From NCBI GenBank assembly GCA_021205585.1, contig JAJPXI010000172.1:1-8115 (forward strand): a stretch of 8,115 nt of DNA, written 5' to 3'. This stretch comes from Oscillospiraceae bacterium (GTDB lineage Bacteria > Bacillota > Clostridia > Oscillospirales > Oscillospiraceae). A model generated the notes under the pieces. The model was not told the origin of the DNA, ran no database searches, and was given only the letters and a program-made list of their open reading frames with translations. A program made the position numbers and the translations under genes. Shown in pieces: positions 1 to 7,158 of this stretch. How positions within the stretch are numbered: position 1 is the first letter of the stretch; every line of letters starts with the position of its first letter.

Positions 1-947
1 GGGTGGTGCTGTACGTCCCCGGCGGCACGGCGGCCTACCCCTCCTCGGTGCTGATGAACGCCGTTCCCGCCAAGGTGGCGGGGGTGCGGGAGCTGATTAT
101 GGTCACGCCCCCCACGGAAAATTTGAACGACGCGGTGCTGGCCGCCGCCAAAATAGCCGGGGTGGACCGGGTGTTGGCCGTGGGCGGAGCCCAGGCTGTG
201 GCCGCCCTGACCTATGGGGCGGGGTTTATCCCCAAGGTGGACAAGCTGGTGGGGCCGGGCAACGCCTATGTGGCCGCCGCCAAGCGCATGGCCTACGGTC
301 AACTGGACATCGACATGGTGGCCGGCCCGTCCGAGGTGCTGGTCGTCGCCGACAGCTCCGCCCGGCCCTCCTATGTGGCCGCAGACCTGCTCAGCCAGGC
401 CGAGCACGACAGACTGGCCTCCGCCGTCCTGCTGACCGACAGCATGGCCTTGGCCCAGGCGGTGGACAAGGAAATCCAGCGGCAGCTGGGCTATCTCAGC
501 CGCCGGGAGATTATTGAGGCCTCCCTGGGGGCCTTCGGCTGCGCCATCGTCTGCGATAGCCTGGAGCAGTGCGTGGCCCTGGCCAACGAAATCGCCCCGG
601 AGCACCTGGAGCTGGCCGTCGCCCAGCCCCGGCAGCTGCTGCCCCTGGTGGAAAACGCGGGGGCGGTGTTTTTGGGCCTGTGGTCGCCGGAGCCCCTGGG
701 GGACTATCTGGCCGGGCCGGATCATGTGCTGCCCACCTCCGGGACGGCCCGCTTTTTCTCCCCGCTGTCGGTGGACAGCTTTTTGAAATCCATCAGCGTT
801 ATCGAATATGACCGTTCCACGCTGGCCCCGGTGAAGGACGAAATCATCGCCCTGGCCCGGAGCGAGAAGCTGACGGCCCACGCCAATTCCATTGAAATTC
901 GTTTTGCAGAAGGAGGGGGAGTAGATGGAGCGCATTGCGGCGATTGA
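1..947 (+). CDS. hisD: Histidinol dehydrogenase, 5'-truncated by window edge
   Basis: HisD is a cytoplasmic, Zn-dependent enzyme that oxidises L-histidinol to L-histidine with two NAD+, the last two steps of the pathway. The reading frame starts at base 3. About 314 C-terminal residues are present, so roughly the first quarter of a normal ~430-residue protein is missing to the left. The first codon seen, a GTG, is internal and not the start. Visible family signatures, numbered in this fragment, are the VLYVPGGTAAYPS segment (2-14), GPGNAYV (84-90), AGPSEVLV (107-114) and SQAEHD (131-136, the Zn-ligand Gln/His pair). APEHLEL (198-204) holds the catalytic Glu-His pair, GDYLAGPDHVLPT (233-245) a Zn-ligand Asp, and LTAHANS (290-296) the last Zn-ligand His. 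The 3' end overlaps hisB by 23 nt and gives a short tail (GGGVDGAHCGD) that includes the hisB Shine-Dalgarno. Identification is secure. Confidence 0.97.
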   Translation, partial: VVLYVPGGTAAYPSSVLMNAVPAKVAGVRELIMVTPPTENLNDAVLAAAKIAGVDRVLAVGGAQAVAALTYGAGFIPKVDKLVGPGNAYVAAAKRMAYGQLDIDMVAGPSEVLVVADSSARPSYVAADLLSQAEHDRLASAVLLTDSMALAQAVDKEIQRQLGYLSRREIIEASLGAFGCAIVCDSLEQCVALANEIAPEHLELAVAQPRQLLPLVENAGAVFLGLWSPEPLGDYLAGPDHVLPTSGTARFFSPLSVDSFLKSISVIEYDRSTLAPVKDEIIALARSEKLTAHANSIEIRFAEGGGVDGAHCGD

Positions 948-1503
948 ACGAAACACCAAGGAGACGCAGATTTCCCTGTCCCTGAACCTGGAGGGGGGAG
1001 AGGTGTCCGCAGAAACAGGCATCGGTTTTTTTGACCATATGCTGACCGCCCTGGCCTTTTACGCCAAATTCGGCCTGAAGCTGAAGGCCAAAGGGGATCT
1101 GCACGTGGATGCCCACCACACCGTGGAGGACGTGGGCATCGTCCTGGGCCAGGCCCTCCGGCAGGCCCTGGGGGACAAACAGGGCATTCGGCGCTTTGCC
1201 TCGGCGTTCATCCCCATGGACGAGGCTCTGTGCCATGTGGCGCTGGATTTTTCCAACCGGGCCTTTCTCTACTTCCAGGCGGAGACGCCCCAGGAGCGAA
1301 TCGGGGACTACGATGCCTGCCTGACGGAGGAATTTATGCGCGCCCTGGCCATGAACAGCCAGACCACGCTGCACATCCGCGCCCTCTACGGCAGCAATGC
1401 CCACCACATGACCGAGGCCATGTTCAAGGCCCTGGGGGTCTGCCTGGGGGAGGCATCCAGAATCACCGGCCAGGGCGTGACATCCACCAAAGGGGTGCTG
1501 TAA
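925..1503 (+). CDS. hisB: Imidazoleglycerol-phosphate dehydratase
   Basis: HisB converts imidazoleglycerol phosphate to imidazoleacetol phosphate, the step after HisH/HisF. The protein has 192 residues, the usual size of the monofunctional dehydratase. The N-terminal histidinol-phosphatase domain of the E. coli-type bifunctional HisB is absent. The two metal-binding repeats of the family are clear: GIGFFDHML (32-40) with DAHHTVEDVGI (62-72), and SNAHHMTEAMFKALG (157-171). The C-terminal STKG (187-190) is also present. The His residues of DHM, HHTVED and HHMTE are the expected Mn ligands. The ATG at 925 is supported by AGGAGG at 911-916, eight bases upstream and inside the end of hisD. The stop codon abuts the hisH start (TAAATG). 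No internal promoter is evident, so expression should follow the his operon. Confidence 0.97.
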   Translation: MERIAAIERNTKETQISLSLNLEGGEVSAETGIGFFDHMLTALAFYAKFGLKLKAKGDLHVDAHHTVEDVGIVLGQALRQALGDKQGIRRFASAFIPMDEALCHVALDFSNRAFLYFQAETPQERIGDYDACLTEEFMRALAMNSQTTLHIRALYGSNAHHMTEAMFKALGVCLGEASRITGQGVTSTKGVL

Positions 1504-2112
1504 ATGGGCAAAACTGCCATTGTGGACTACGGGGTGGGCAACCTGAAAAGCGTGGTCAACGCCATGGGCTATCTGGGCCTGCCCACCTGTGTCACCAGCG
1601 AGGCCGCGGAACTGGAGCGCGCCGACGCTGTCATCCTGCCCGGCGTGGGGGCCTTTCCCGATGCGGCGAACCGGCTGCGCCGAGCCGGGCTGGACGATGT
1701 TTTACGAACCCAGGCGGAGAAAAAACCCATTTTGGGCATCTGCCTGGGGATGCAGCTGCTCTTTGACCGGGGGGAGGAGGTGCGCCCCTGCGCCGGCCTG
1801 GGCCTGGTGCCCGGACGGGTGGCCAGCATCCAGACCGATTACAAATTGCCCCATATCGGCTGGAACAGCCTGCGCTTTCAAAATGGCAGCCCCCTGTTCC
1901 GGGGTCTGGACGACGGGGTGTACGTCTACTTCGTCCACAGTTTCTGCGGCTACGCCCAGCGGGAGGGGGACGTGATTGCCCGCACCGACTATGGCCCCTC
2001 CGTGGTGGCCGCCGTGGGCCGGGGGAATGTGTTCGGCTGCCAGTTCCACCCGGAGAAGAGCGGCGAGATTGGCCTGCAAATCTTAAAAAATTTTGGAGCG
2101 TTGAACCGATGA
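1504..2112 (+). CDS. hisH: Imidazole glycerol phosphate synthase, glutaminase subunit
   Basis: HisH is the class I glutamine amidotransferase subunit of IGP synthase. It hydrolyses glutamine and passes ammonia through the HisF barrel. The protein has 202 residues, typical for the family. The oxyanion-strand motif PGVGAF (46-51) and the nucleophile elbow GICLGMQLLF (78-87) with catalytic Cys80 are present. The remaining triad residues His182 and Glu184 lie in QFHPEKSG (180-187). LPHIGWN (115-121) and YFVHSF (142-147) are further HisH signatures that distinguish it from GuaA or CarA. The ATG follows the hisB stop directly, with AAAGGGG at 1489-1495 eight bases upstream. Its TGA overlaps the hisA start by 4 nt (ATGA), which favours coupled translation. 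hisF lies one gene downstream, as expected for a partner subunit. Confidence 0.97.
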   Translation: MGKTAIVDYGVGNLKSVVNAMGYLGLPTCVTSEAAELERADAVILPGVGAFPDAANRLRRAGLDDVLRTQAEKKPILGICLGMQLLFDRGEEVRPCAGLGLVPGRVASIQTDYKLPHIGWNSLRFQNGSPLFRGLDDGVYVYFVHSFCGYAQREGDVIARTDYGPSVVAAVGRGNVFGCQFHPEKSGEIGLQILKNFGALNR

Positions 2113-2831
2113 TTATTCTGCCTGCCATCGACATGAAGGACGGCGCCTGCGTGCGCCTGAAAAAAGGGGAGTTCTCCACCGTCCACAAGGTGGCCGCCGA
2201 CCCGCTGGAGACCGCCCGGGCTTTTGCCGCCGCCGGGGCCAGATGGGCGCATATGGTAGACCTGGACGGGGCCAGGGACGGGGTGCGCTCCAATTTTCCG
2301 CAGATTTCCCAGGTTATTGCCAGCTCCGGCCTCCGGGTGGAGTTGGGGGGCGGCATTAAAACAGAACAGGACGTCCAGACCGTAGCCGAAGCGGGCGCGG
2401 GCCGCATGATTCTCGGCTCGGCCGCCGTCACCGCTCCTCAGGTTCTCGACGCCGCCCTGGCGCGGTACGGCGAGCGGGTGGCGGTAGGCATCGACTGCAA
2501 AAACGGGAAGGTGCGCACCGCCGGCTGGGAGCGGGACTCCGGGCTGGACTACCTGGACTTTGCCCGGCAGATGGAGGAGAAAGGTGTAAAGTTTATTGTC
2601 TTTACAGACATTGACGCAGACGGGATGCTGTCCGGCCCTAACTTTGACCAGCTCAAAAAGCTGCAGCAGGCCGTGACGTGCAACATTGTGGCCTCCGGGG
2701 GCGTGACCACCCTGGAGGACGTGGAGCGCCTGCGGGACATGGGCCTGTACGGGGCCATCATCGGAAAGGCCTATTACGCCGGAACGGTGGATTTGGCCCA
2801 GGCGATCGCCCTGGCCGGGTCGCAGGAATAG
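2109..2831 (+). CDS. hisA: ProFAR isomerase (phosphoribosylformimino-AICAR-P isomerase)
   Basis: HisA is a cytoplasmic (beta/alpha)8 barrel that performs an Amadori rearrangement of ProFAR to PRFAR, the substrate of HisF/HisH. The protein has 240 residues, the normal family length. The first strand ILPAIDMKDG (3-12) carries the catalytic Asp8. GIDCKNG (127-133) carries the second catalytic Asp129. TDIDADGMLSGPNF (166-179) is the classic HisA strand. The phosphate-binding loops are ELGGGI (78-83) and ASGGV (195-199). Asp8 in the IDMKDG context and the GMLSGPN segment separate it from the HisF paralogue. The start is fixed by the 4-nt overlap with hisH. GGAG at 2095-2098, ten bases upstream, gives a moderate ribosome binding site, so coupling to hisH probably matters. 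Confidence 0.96.
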   Translation: MIILPAIDMKDGACVRLKKGEFSTVHKVAADPLETARAFAAAGARWAHMVDLDGARDGVRSNFPQISQVIASSGLRVELGGGIKTEQDVQTVAEAGAGRMILGSAAVTAPQVLDAALARYGERVAVGIDCKNGKVRTAGWERDSGLDYLDFARQMEEKGVKFIVFTDIDADGMLSGPNFDQLKKLQQAVTCNIVASGGVTTLEDVERLRDMGLYGAIIGKAYYAGTVDLAQAIALAGSQE

Positions 2832-2843
2832 GGGGGAGGGCTT

Positions 2844-3599
2844 ATGTTAGCAAAGCGCGTCATCCCCTGCCTGGACGTCCGGGACGGACGGGTGGTGAAG
2901 GGGGTCAACTTCGTCCACATCCGGGACGCCGGCGACCCGGTGGAGCTGGCGAAATACTACTCCGACCAGGGGGCGGACGAGATTGTCTTTCTGGATATCA
3001 CCGCCACCAGCGACAACCGGGCCACCGTGGCCGACGTGGTGGAGCGCACTGCCGCCCAGGTCTTTGTCCCCCTGACCGTGGGGGGCGGCATCCGCACCCT
3101 GGAGGACTTCCGCCTGCTGCTGCGGGCGGGGGCGGATAAAATTTCGGTCAACTCTGCCGCCGTGGCCGACCCGGCGCTGATATCCCGGGCGGCGGAGCGC
3201 TTCGGCTCCCAATGCGTGGTGCTGGCCATCGACGCCCGCAGCCGGGGAGACGGCTCCTGGGAGGTGGTGGTGGCCGGAGGGCGCAGGCCCATCGGGCTGG
3301 ACGCGGTGGAGTGGGCCAAACGGGGCCAGGCCCTGGGTGCCGGCGAGATTTTGCTGACCTCCATGGACGCCGACGGCACAAAGGCCGGATTTGACCTGCC
3401 CCTGACCAGGGCGATCACCCAGGCCGTGCCCATCCCCGTCATTGCCTCCGGCGGCTGCGGCAGTCTGGAGCATTTCGCTCAGGTGTTTGAGCAGACCGGC
3501 TGCGACGCAGCCCTGGCGGCCTCCCTGTTCCACTTTGGGGAGCTGACGGTGCCCCAGGTAAAGGAATTTTTGAAAGGCCGGGGCCTCCCGGTGCGGTGA
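2844..3599 (+). CDS. hisF: Imidazole glycerol phosphate synthase, cyclase subunit
   Basis: HisF is the synthase barrel that uses ammonia from HisH to convert PRFAR into IGP and AICAR, linking histidine to purine synthesis. The protein has 251 residues, typical for the family. The N-terminal RVIPCLDVRDGRVVKGVNF (5-23) is diagnostic and carries catalytic Asp11. The second catalytic Asp130 is in VLAIDA (126-131). Phosphate-binding loops are seen at TVGGGI (78-83) and ASGGCG (201-206), and the substrate-strand motif LTSMDADGTKAGFD lies at 171-184. A 12-nt gap after hisA holds GGGGAGGG just before the ATG. The stop overlaps the proposed GTG start of hisI. HisA and HisF are ancient paralogues, but the CLDV motif settles the assignment. 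Confidence 0.97.
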   Translation: MLAKRVIPCLDVRDGRVVKGVNFVHIRDAGDPVELAKYYSDQGADEIVFLDITATSDNRATVADVVERTAAQVFVPLTVGGGIRTLEDFRLLLRAGADKISVNSAAVADPALISRAAERFGSQCVVLAIDARSRGDGSWEVVVAGGRRPIGLDAVEWAKRGQALGAGEILLTSMDADGTKAGFDLPLTRAITQAVPIPVIASGGCGSLEHFAQVFEQTGCDAALAASLFHFGELTVPQVKEFLKGRGLPVR

Positions 3600-3928
3600 A
3601 GGAAATGGATTTGAACTGCCTGTTTCAAAAGTCGGAGCTGATTCCCGTGGTCGTCCAGGATGCGGACACCCGGCAGGTGCTGATGGTCGGCTTTACCAAT
3701 CTGGAGGCCGTGAAGCGCACCCTGAAAACCAAAACCGCCTGGTTCTGGTCCCGCAGCCGCCAACAGCTGTGGAACAAAGGGGAGACGTCGGGAAATTTCC
3801 TGCACGTCCGGCAAATCTGGACCGACTGCGACACCGACACCCTGCTCTATTTATGCAAGCCGGACGGCCCCACCTGCCATACGGGCCGCGTCAGCTGCTT
3901 TTTCAACGAAATCGAATTGGAGGGATAA
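3596..3928 (+). CDS. hisI: Phosphoribosyl-AMP cyclohydrolase (monofunctional)
   Basis: HisI opens the adenine ring of PR-AMP to give ProFAR, using a Zn site (and Mg) at a dimer interface. The protein has 110 residues and no fused HisE domain; HisE is a separate downstream gene. Family motifs are clear: VLMVGFTNLEA (28-38), AWFWSRSRQQLWNKGETSGN (48-67), the acidic metal-binding run DCDTD (77-81), and the Zn-ligand cysteines in CHTG (94-97) and SCFF (100-103). The start is chosen as GTG at 3596 because GTGA overlaps the hisF stop by 4 nt, implying termination-reinitiation. An in-frame ATG at 3605 is the alternative. AAGGA lies only one base before that ATG, too close to serve as its ribosome binding site. 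The start is therefore less certain than the function. Confidence 0.93.
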   Translation: MKEMDLNCLFQKSELIPVVVQDADTRQVLMVGFTNLEAVKRTLKTKTAWFWSRSRQQLWNKGETSGNFLHVRQIWTDCDTDTLLYLCKPDGPTCHTGRVSCFFNEIELEG

Positions 3929-3931
3929 ACG

Positions 3932-4258
3932 ATGGATTCCGCGCTTGAACACCTGTACCAGGTTATCCAGGATCGCCAGGCCAACCCCCAGGAGGGCTCC
4001 TACACCTGTTACCTGTTTGACCAGGGGATTGATAAAATATGCAAAAAGGTGGGGGAGGAGTCCGCCGAAACCATCATCGCCGCCAAAAACGGCGTGCAGG
4101 AGGACACGGTGGGGGAGATCTCCGATTTGCTCTACCACCTGATGGTGCTAATGGTCAGCCAGGGGATCCCCCTTGAGGCTGTCCTGGCGGAGCTGGAGCG
4201 CCGCAGCCACAAAATCCGGAACCTGAAACAGTTTAAGCAGACCGACAGGGAAACCTGA
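3932..4258 (+). CDS. hisE: Phosphoribosyl-ATP pyrophosphatase
   Basis: HisE hydrolyses PR-ATP to PR-AMP and pyrophosphate, the step before HisI. It belongs to the all-alpha MazG-like NTP pyrophosphatase fold. The protein has 108 residues. The diagnostic run is EGSYTCYLFDQG (21-32) followed by KKVGEESAE (38-46), whose EExxE acidic residues bind Mg. GEISDLLYHLMVLM (61-74) supplies the second acidic cluster, ExxD. This run distinguishes HisE from general MazG proteins. GGAGGG at 3919-3924, seven bases before the ATG, is a strong ribosome binding site. hisE is the last gene of the operon; only a short spacer and a strong terminator follow. The split hisI and hisE pair contrasts with the fused hisIE of enterobacteria. 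Confidence 0.96.
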   Translation: MDSALEHLYQVIQDRQANPQEGSYTCYLFDQGIDKICKKVGEESAETIIAAKNGVQEDTVGEISDLLYHLMVLMVSQGIPLEAVLAELERRSHKIRNLKQFKQTDRET

Positions 4259-4304
4259 TACATCACAGTATGAACGGGCTTACCCGGCCCGTGCGGGAAA
4301 AGAA

Positions 4305-4352
4305 GCAGCCCTGTCCCGAAACCATTCCGATTCGGGACAGAGCTGCTTTTTT
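4305..4352 (+). terminator. Rho-independent terminator after hisE, probably bidirectional
   Basis: The arm GCAGC-C-CTGTCCCGAA (4305-4320) pairs with TTCGGGACAG-A-GCTGC (4331-4346) through a 10-nt loop. This gives 15 base pairs interrupted by one C/A mismatch, followed by six T residues (4347-4352). It is a textbook intrinsic terminator for the his operon. Read on the minus strand, the same stem is followed by TTCTTTTCCC (complement of 4295-4304), a weaker T-rich tract. The convergent feo transcript, whose last gene stops at 4376, may therefore end here too. No other terminator is seen in the 117 nt between the two operons. Confidence 0.92.
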
Positions 4353-4375
4353 GCAATGACAGAACAGAGAAATTT

Positions 4376-4567
4376 TTAATGGGAATTGTCTGGCCGGTCT
4401 GGATTGGAGGGGCAGCCGGACTGGCCGGCGGAACAGCCGGCGCAGCCAGAGCAGGCGCCGCAGTCCGCGCAGCCGCCTTTGTGATGTTTTTTATTGCGAA
4501 TCCAGGTTCCGAGGATTGCGGCTACCACGGCGATTAAAACCAGGGTCAGGATAACAGTAGCCAGCAT
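4376..4567 (-). CDS. FeoB-associated Cys-rich membrane protein
   Basis: This 63-residue protein has one hydrophobic segment (about residues 3-23), then a short basic stretch RNKKHHK (24-30) and a Cys-rich tail. Cysteines fall at 33, 36, 39, 42, 45 and 52, that is CxxC repeated in steps of three, with Gly/Ala/Ser between them. The positive-inside pattern suggests that the tail is cytoplasmic. Small proteins of this design occur next to feoB in many Clostridia and are annotated as the FeoB-associated Cys-rich membrane family. Their role is not established; handing Fe2+ between FeoB and the cytosol, or sensing it, is a reasonable inference. The gene starts 10 nt after the feoB stop, is the last gene of the feo cluster, and has only a weak upstream purine stretch (GAGTGAAG). 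Translation probably depends on coupling to feoB. Confidence 0.9.
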   Translation of the reverse strand: MLATVILTLVLIAVVAAILGTWIRNKKHHKGGCADCGACSGCAGCSAGQSGCPSNPDRPDNSH

Positions 4568-4577
4568 GGCGCTTCAC

Positions 4578-7004
4578 TCACTTTCCGCTTCCGGCCATGG
4601 CCCGCGCGGCGCTGTTGTTCAGAGTGGAATCGCTGTACCTGTTCTTGCGGGCCAGCAGATAGACCAGGCAGGCCAGCAGGAGGATGGCCACAATCAGGCC
4701 GACCACGTTAACGCCGCCGGTGAACACCAGGCCAATCTGATAGACAATCAGGGCGATGACATAGGCGAACACGCACTGATAGCCGATGGCGAACCAGGTC
4801 CACCTGGCGTTGTTCATTTCCCGGCGGATGGCGCCGATGACGGCGAAGCAGGGGGCACACAGCAGGTTGAAGATCAGGAAGGAATAGCCGGCCAGGGGAG
4901 TCAGGCCCTCGAAGTCCAGCACGCCGAACACGCCCACGACCTCTTCCTTGGCGACCAGGCCCATGATAGTGGCCACGGTTGCCTTGATGTTGCCGAAGCC
5001 AAGGGGGGCGAAAATCCAGCAGATGGCGCCGCCGATGATGCCCAGAACGCTGTCCTCCAGCTCCATATCCACGCTGAAGCAGAACGTGCCGTCCATCACG
5101 CCGAAGACTGAGCCAGCCCAGATGACGATGGAGGCCAGCAGGATGATAGTGCCGGCCCGCTTAATGAAGGACCAGCCCCGCTCCCACATGCTGCGCAGCA
5201 CGTTGGACACGGTGGGCAGGTGGTAGGCGGGCAGTTCCATGACGAAGGGAGCGGGGTCGCCGGCGAACATCTTGGTCTTTTTCAGCAGGATGCCGGAGAC
5301 TATGATGGCGGCGATGCCCAGGAAGTAGGCGCTGGGGGCGACCCACCAGGCCCCGTGGAACAGGGCGGTGGCAATCAGGGCGATGATGGGCAGCTTGGCC
5401 CCGCAGGGGATGAAGGTGGTGGTCATGATGGTCATCTTCCGATCCCGGTCGCTCTCAATGGTTCGGGAGGCCATGATGCCGGGCACGCCGCAGCCGGTGC
5501 CGATGAGTACGGGGATGAAGGACTTGCCGGACAGGCCGAAGCGGCGGAAAATACGATCCATGATAAAGGCGATACGGACCATATAGCCGCAGTATTCCAG
5601 GAAGGCCAGGAAGATGAACAGCACCAGCATCTGGGGCACGAAGCCCAGCACCGCGCCCACGCCGGCCACGATGCCGTCGATAATCAGGCTGTCCAGCCAC
5701 TCGGCGCAGTTGACGGCGCTCAGGCCGCTTTCAATGATGACGGGGATGCCGGGCACCCAGACGCCGTAATCGGCGTTGTCGGGGGCGCCGTCCAGCACGT
5801 CGTCCACCAGCTCGGAGATGTCGTAGCCCGCCTCAGCCAGGGACTCGCCGTAGCTGCCGTAGGCCTCGTCGAAGTCGTCAAAGCTAGCGTCCTCAATGGC
5901 GGCCAGCACGTCCTCCGCGCCGATGACCTCAGCGTCCACAGCCGCCTCGACGACGGCGGCCAGCTCGTCGGTAAACAGGTTTTCCTCGGCGTACTCGTCC
6001 ACGGCGTCGCTGTAAGCACCCCGGCCGATGCCCAGCAGATACCAGCCGTCCCCGAACAGGCCATCGTTGGTCCAGTCGGTGACCCAGGTGCCCACGGTGG
6101 AAACTGAGATGTAGTACACGATAATCATCACGATGGCGAAGATGGGCAGGGCCAGGATACGGTTGGTGACGATTTTATCGATTTTGTCGGAGACGGTCAG
6201 ATTGTCCTTGCGCTTTTGCTTGTGCACGGCCTTCTGCACCGCGCCGCTGATGTAGGCGTAGCGCTGGTTGGTGATGATGCTCTCGGCGTCGTCGTCCAGC
6301 TCGGCCTCGCAGTCCTTGACGTGCTCGTCCAGGTGGCTTTTCAGGGCGGCGTCCAGGTTCAGCTCGGCCATAACCTTTTCGTCCCGCTCGAAAATCTTGA
6401 TGGCGTACCAGCGCAGCAGCTGGGTGTCCACCTTGCCCTCGATGGACTCCTCGATGTGGGCGATGGCGTGCTCCACGCTGCCGGTGAACACATGGGGCAG
6501 CTCGCCGGACACGTGCCGCTCGGCGGCGGCGATGGCGGCCTGGGCGGCCTCCATGATGTTCTCGCCCTTCAGGGCGCTGATTTCCACCACCTGGCAGCCC
6601 AGCACCTGGCCCAGTTTCTTCAGGTCGATGACGTCCCCGTTTTTGCGCACCAGGTCAATCATGTTCACGGCCACCACCACGGGCAGGCCCAGCTCGATGA
6701 GCTGGGTGGTTAGATACAGGTTGCGCTCGATGTTGGTGCCGTCCACGATGTTCAAAATGGCGTCGGGCTTCTCGGAAACCAGGTAAGTACGGGCCACCAC
6801 TTCCTCCAGGGTGTAGGGGGACAGGGAGTAGATGCCGGGCAAGTCCTGGATGACCACGTCCTTATGGTCCTTCAGGCGGCCCTCTTTTTTTTCAACCGTA
6901 ACGCCGGGCCAGTTGCCCACGCGCTGGTTGGAGCCGGTCAGTGCGTTGAACAGGGTGGTTTTGCCGCTGTTCGGATTGCCGGCCAGTGCGATTTTTATGT
7001 CCAT
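4578..7004 (-). CDS. feoB: Ferrous iron transport protein B with acidic extracellular insertion
   Basis: FeoB is the membrane Fe2+ permease with a cytoplasmic G-protein domain. The 808-residue product begins with GTPase motifs G1 GNPNSGKT (9-16), G2 Thr36 in GVTVEK, G3 DLPG (54-57), G4 NMID (114-117) and G5 SALKG (143-147). A helical regulatory domain follows (about 150-265), then a membrane domain from residue 283. Conserved transport motifs are GCGVPGIMASRT (504-515), FIPCGAKLP (531-539) and PFVMELPAYHLP (586-597). A region without Lys/Arg and rich in Asp/Glu (about 330-415) lies between the first and second membrane segments. The ATG at 7004 is preferred over an upstream in-frame TTG at 7031. 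The TTG codon precedes the AGGAG (minus strand, 7023-7019) and lacks its own ribosome binding site. The 14-nt spacing from AGGAG to the ATG is longer than ideal. FeoA genes lie upstream and the Cys-rich partner downstream. Confidence 0.97.
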   Translation of the reverse strand: MDIKIALAGNPNSGKTTLFNALTGSNQRVGNWPGVTVEKKEGRLKDHKDVVIQDLPGIYSLSPYTLEEVVARTYLVSEKPDAILNIVDGTNIERNLYLTTQLIELGLPVVVAVNMIDLVRKNGDVIDLKKLGQVLGCQVVEISALKGENIMEAAQAAIAAAERHVSGELPHVFTGSVEHAIAHIEESIEGKVDTQLLRWYAIKIFERDEKVMAELNLDAALKSHLDEHVKDCEAELDDDAESIITNQRYAYISGAVQKAVHKQKRKDNLTVSDKIDKIVTNRILALPIFAIVMIIVYYISVSTVGTWVTDWTNDGLFGDGWYLLGIGRGAYSDAVDEYAEENLFTDELAAVVEAAVDAEVIGAEDVLAAIEDASFDDFDEAYGSYGESLAEAGYDISELVDDVLDGAPDNADYGVWVPGIPVIIESGLSAVNCAEWLDSLIIDGIVAGVGAVLGFVPQMLVLFIFLAFLEYCGYMVRIAFIMDRIFRRFGLSGKSFIPVLIGTGCGVPGIMASRTIESDRDRKMTIMTTTFIPCGAKLPIIALIATALFHGAWWVAPSAYFLGIAAIIVSGILLKKTKMFAGDPAPFVMELPAYHLPTVSNVLRSMWERGWSFIKRAGTIILLASIVIWAGSVFGVMDGTFCFSVDMELEDSVLGIIGGAICWIFAPLGFGNIKATVATIMGLVAKEEVVGVFGVLDFEGLTPLAGYSFLIFNLLCAPCFAVIGAIRREMNNARWTWFAIGYQCVFAYVIALIVYQIGLVFTGGVNVVGLIVAILLLACLVYLLARKNRYSDSTLNNSAARAMAGSGK

Positions 7005-7073
7005 TTGCGTGTTTCCATCTCCTTTTAACAATAGTGCTTGACAGGTGCCTGTTTGCGCTCATACTGAAATCTG

Positions 7074-7108
7074 ATTCAAGCAAGACATTAAAAATGGCTT
7101 GTTTGAAT
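7074..7108. repeat. Inverted repeat 1 in feoA-feoB gap
   Basis: ATTCAAGCAAG (7074-7084) faces CTTGTTTGAAT (7098-7108). Ten of 11 positions are Watson-Crick pairs. The odd one (G7080/T7102) is a G-U wobble if the plus strand is transcribed but a C/A mismatch in the feo-sense RNA. CATT/AATG (7086-7089 with 7093-7096) can continue the stem after one mismatch. It is the leftmost of four adjacent palindromes. Confidence 0.7.
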
Positions 7109-7109
7109 A

Positions 7110-7123
7110 GCCGTCGCAACGGC
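7110..7123. repeat. Inverted repeat 2 in feoA-feoB gap
   Basis: GCCGT (7110-7114) and ACGGC (7119-7123) form a perfect 5-bp stem with a 4-nt loop, one base to the right of inverted repeat 1. It is short on its own and is listed because it sits in a row of palindromes. Confidence 0.55.
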
Positions 7124-7129
7124 GTAGAT

Positions 7130-7158
7130 TTCGTATGAGACGTCTTTTGAAGTGTCAA
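7130..7158 (-). promoter_or_regulatory. Weak candidate promoter for feoB
   Basis: On the minus strand a perfect TTGACA (7158-7153) is followed after 17 bases by TACGAA (7135-7130), which matches only three of six -10 positions. It would give feoB its own transcript with a leader of more than 100 nt. The -35 lies inside inverted repeat 3, so the match may be accidental. Confidence 0.25.

Noticed and set aside
1631..2431. Long minus-strand ORF (266 codons) opposite hisH and hisA
   Set aside because: It spans two well-identified genes on the other strand, its translation is Pro/Arg/Ser-rich low-complexity sequence typical of GC-rich antisense frames, and it has no recognisable domain.
2847..3533. 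Minus-strand ORF of 228 codons opposite hisF
   Set aside because: It is the shadow of hisF. The His/Gly/Gln-rich translation has no family signature and the opposite strand is a certain gene.
5220..6107. Plus-strand ORF of 295 codons opposite feoB
   Set aside because: It is antisense to conserved FeoB membrane motifs. Its Gly/Asp/Ala/Gln-rich composition mirrors FeoB codon usage, and there is no ribosome binding site or operon context.
7005..7031. Upstream TTG start for feoB adding nine residues
   Set aside because: The extension would translate the AGGAG site itself and no ribosome binding site precedes the TTG. FeoB proteins normally begin just before the IALAGNPNSGKT strand.
6892..7158. 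Minus-strand 88-codon ORF covering the feoA-feoB gap and the feoB start
   Set aside because: It reads through the palindromes and then out of frame into the feoB GTPase P-loop region. It lacks a plausible start signal and looks like a translated non-coding repeat.
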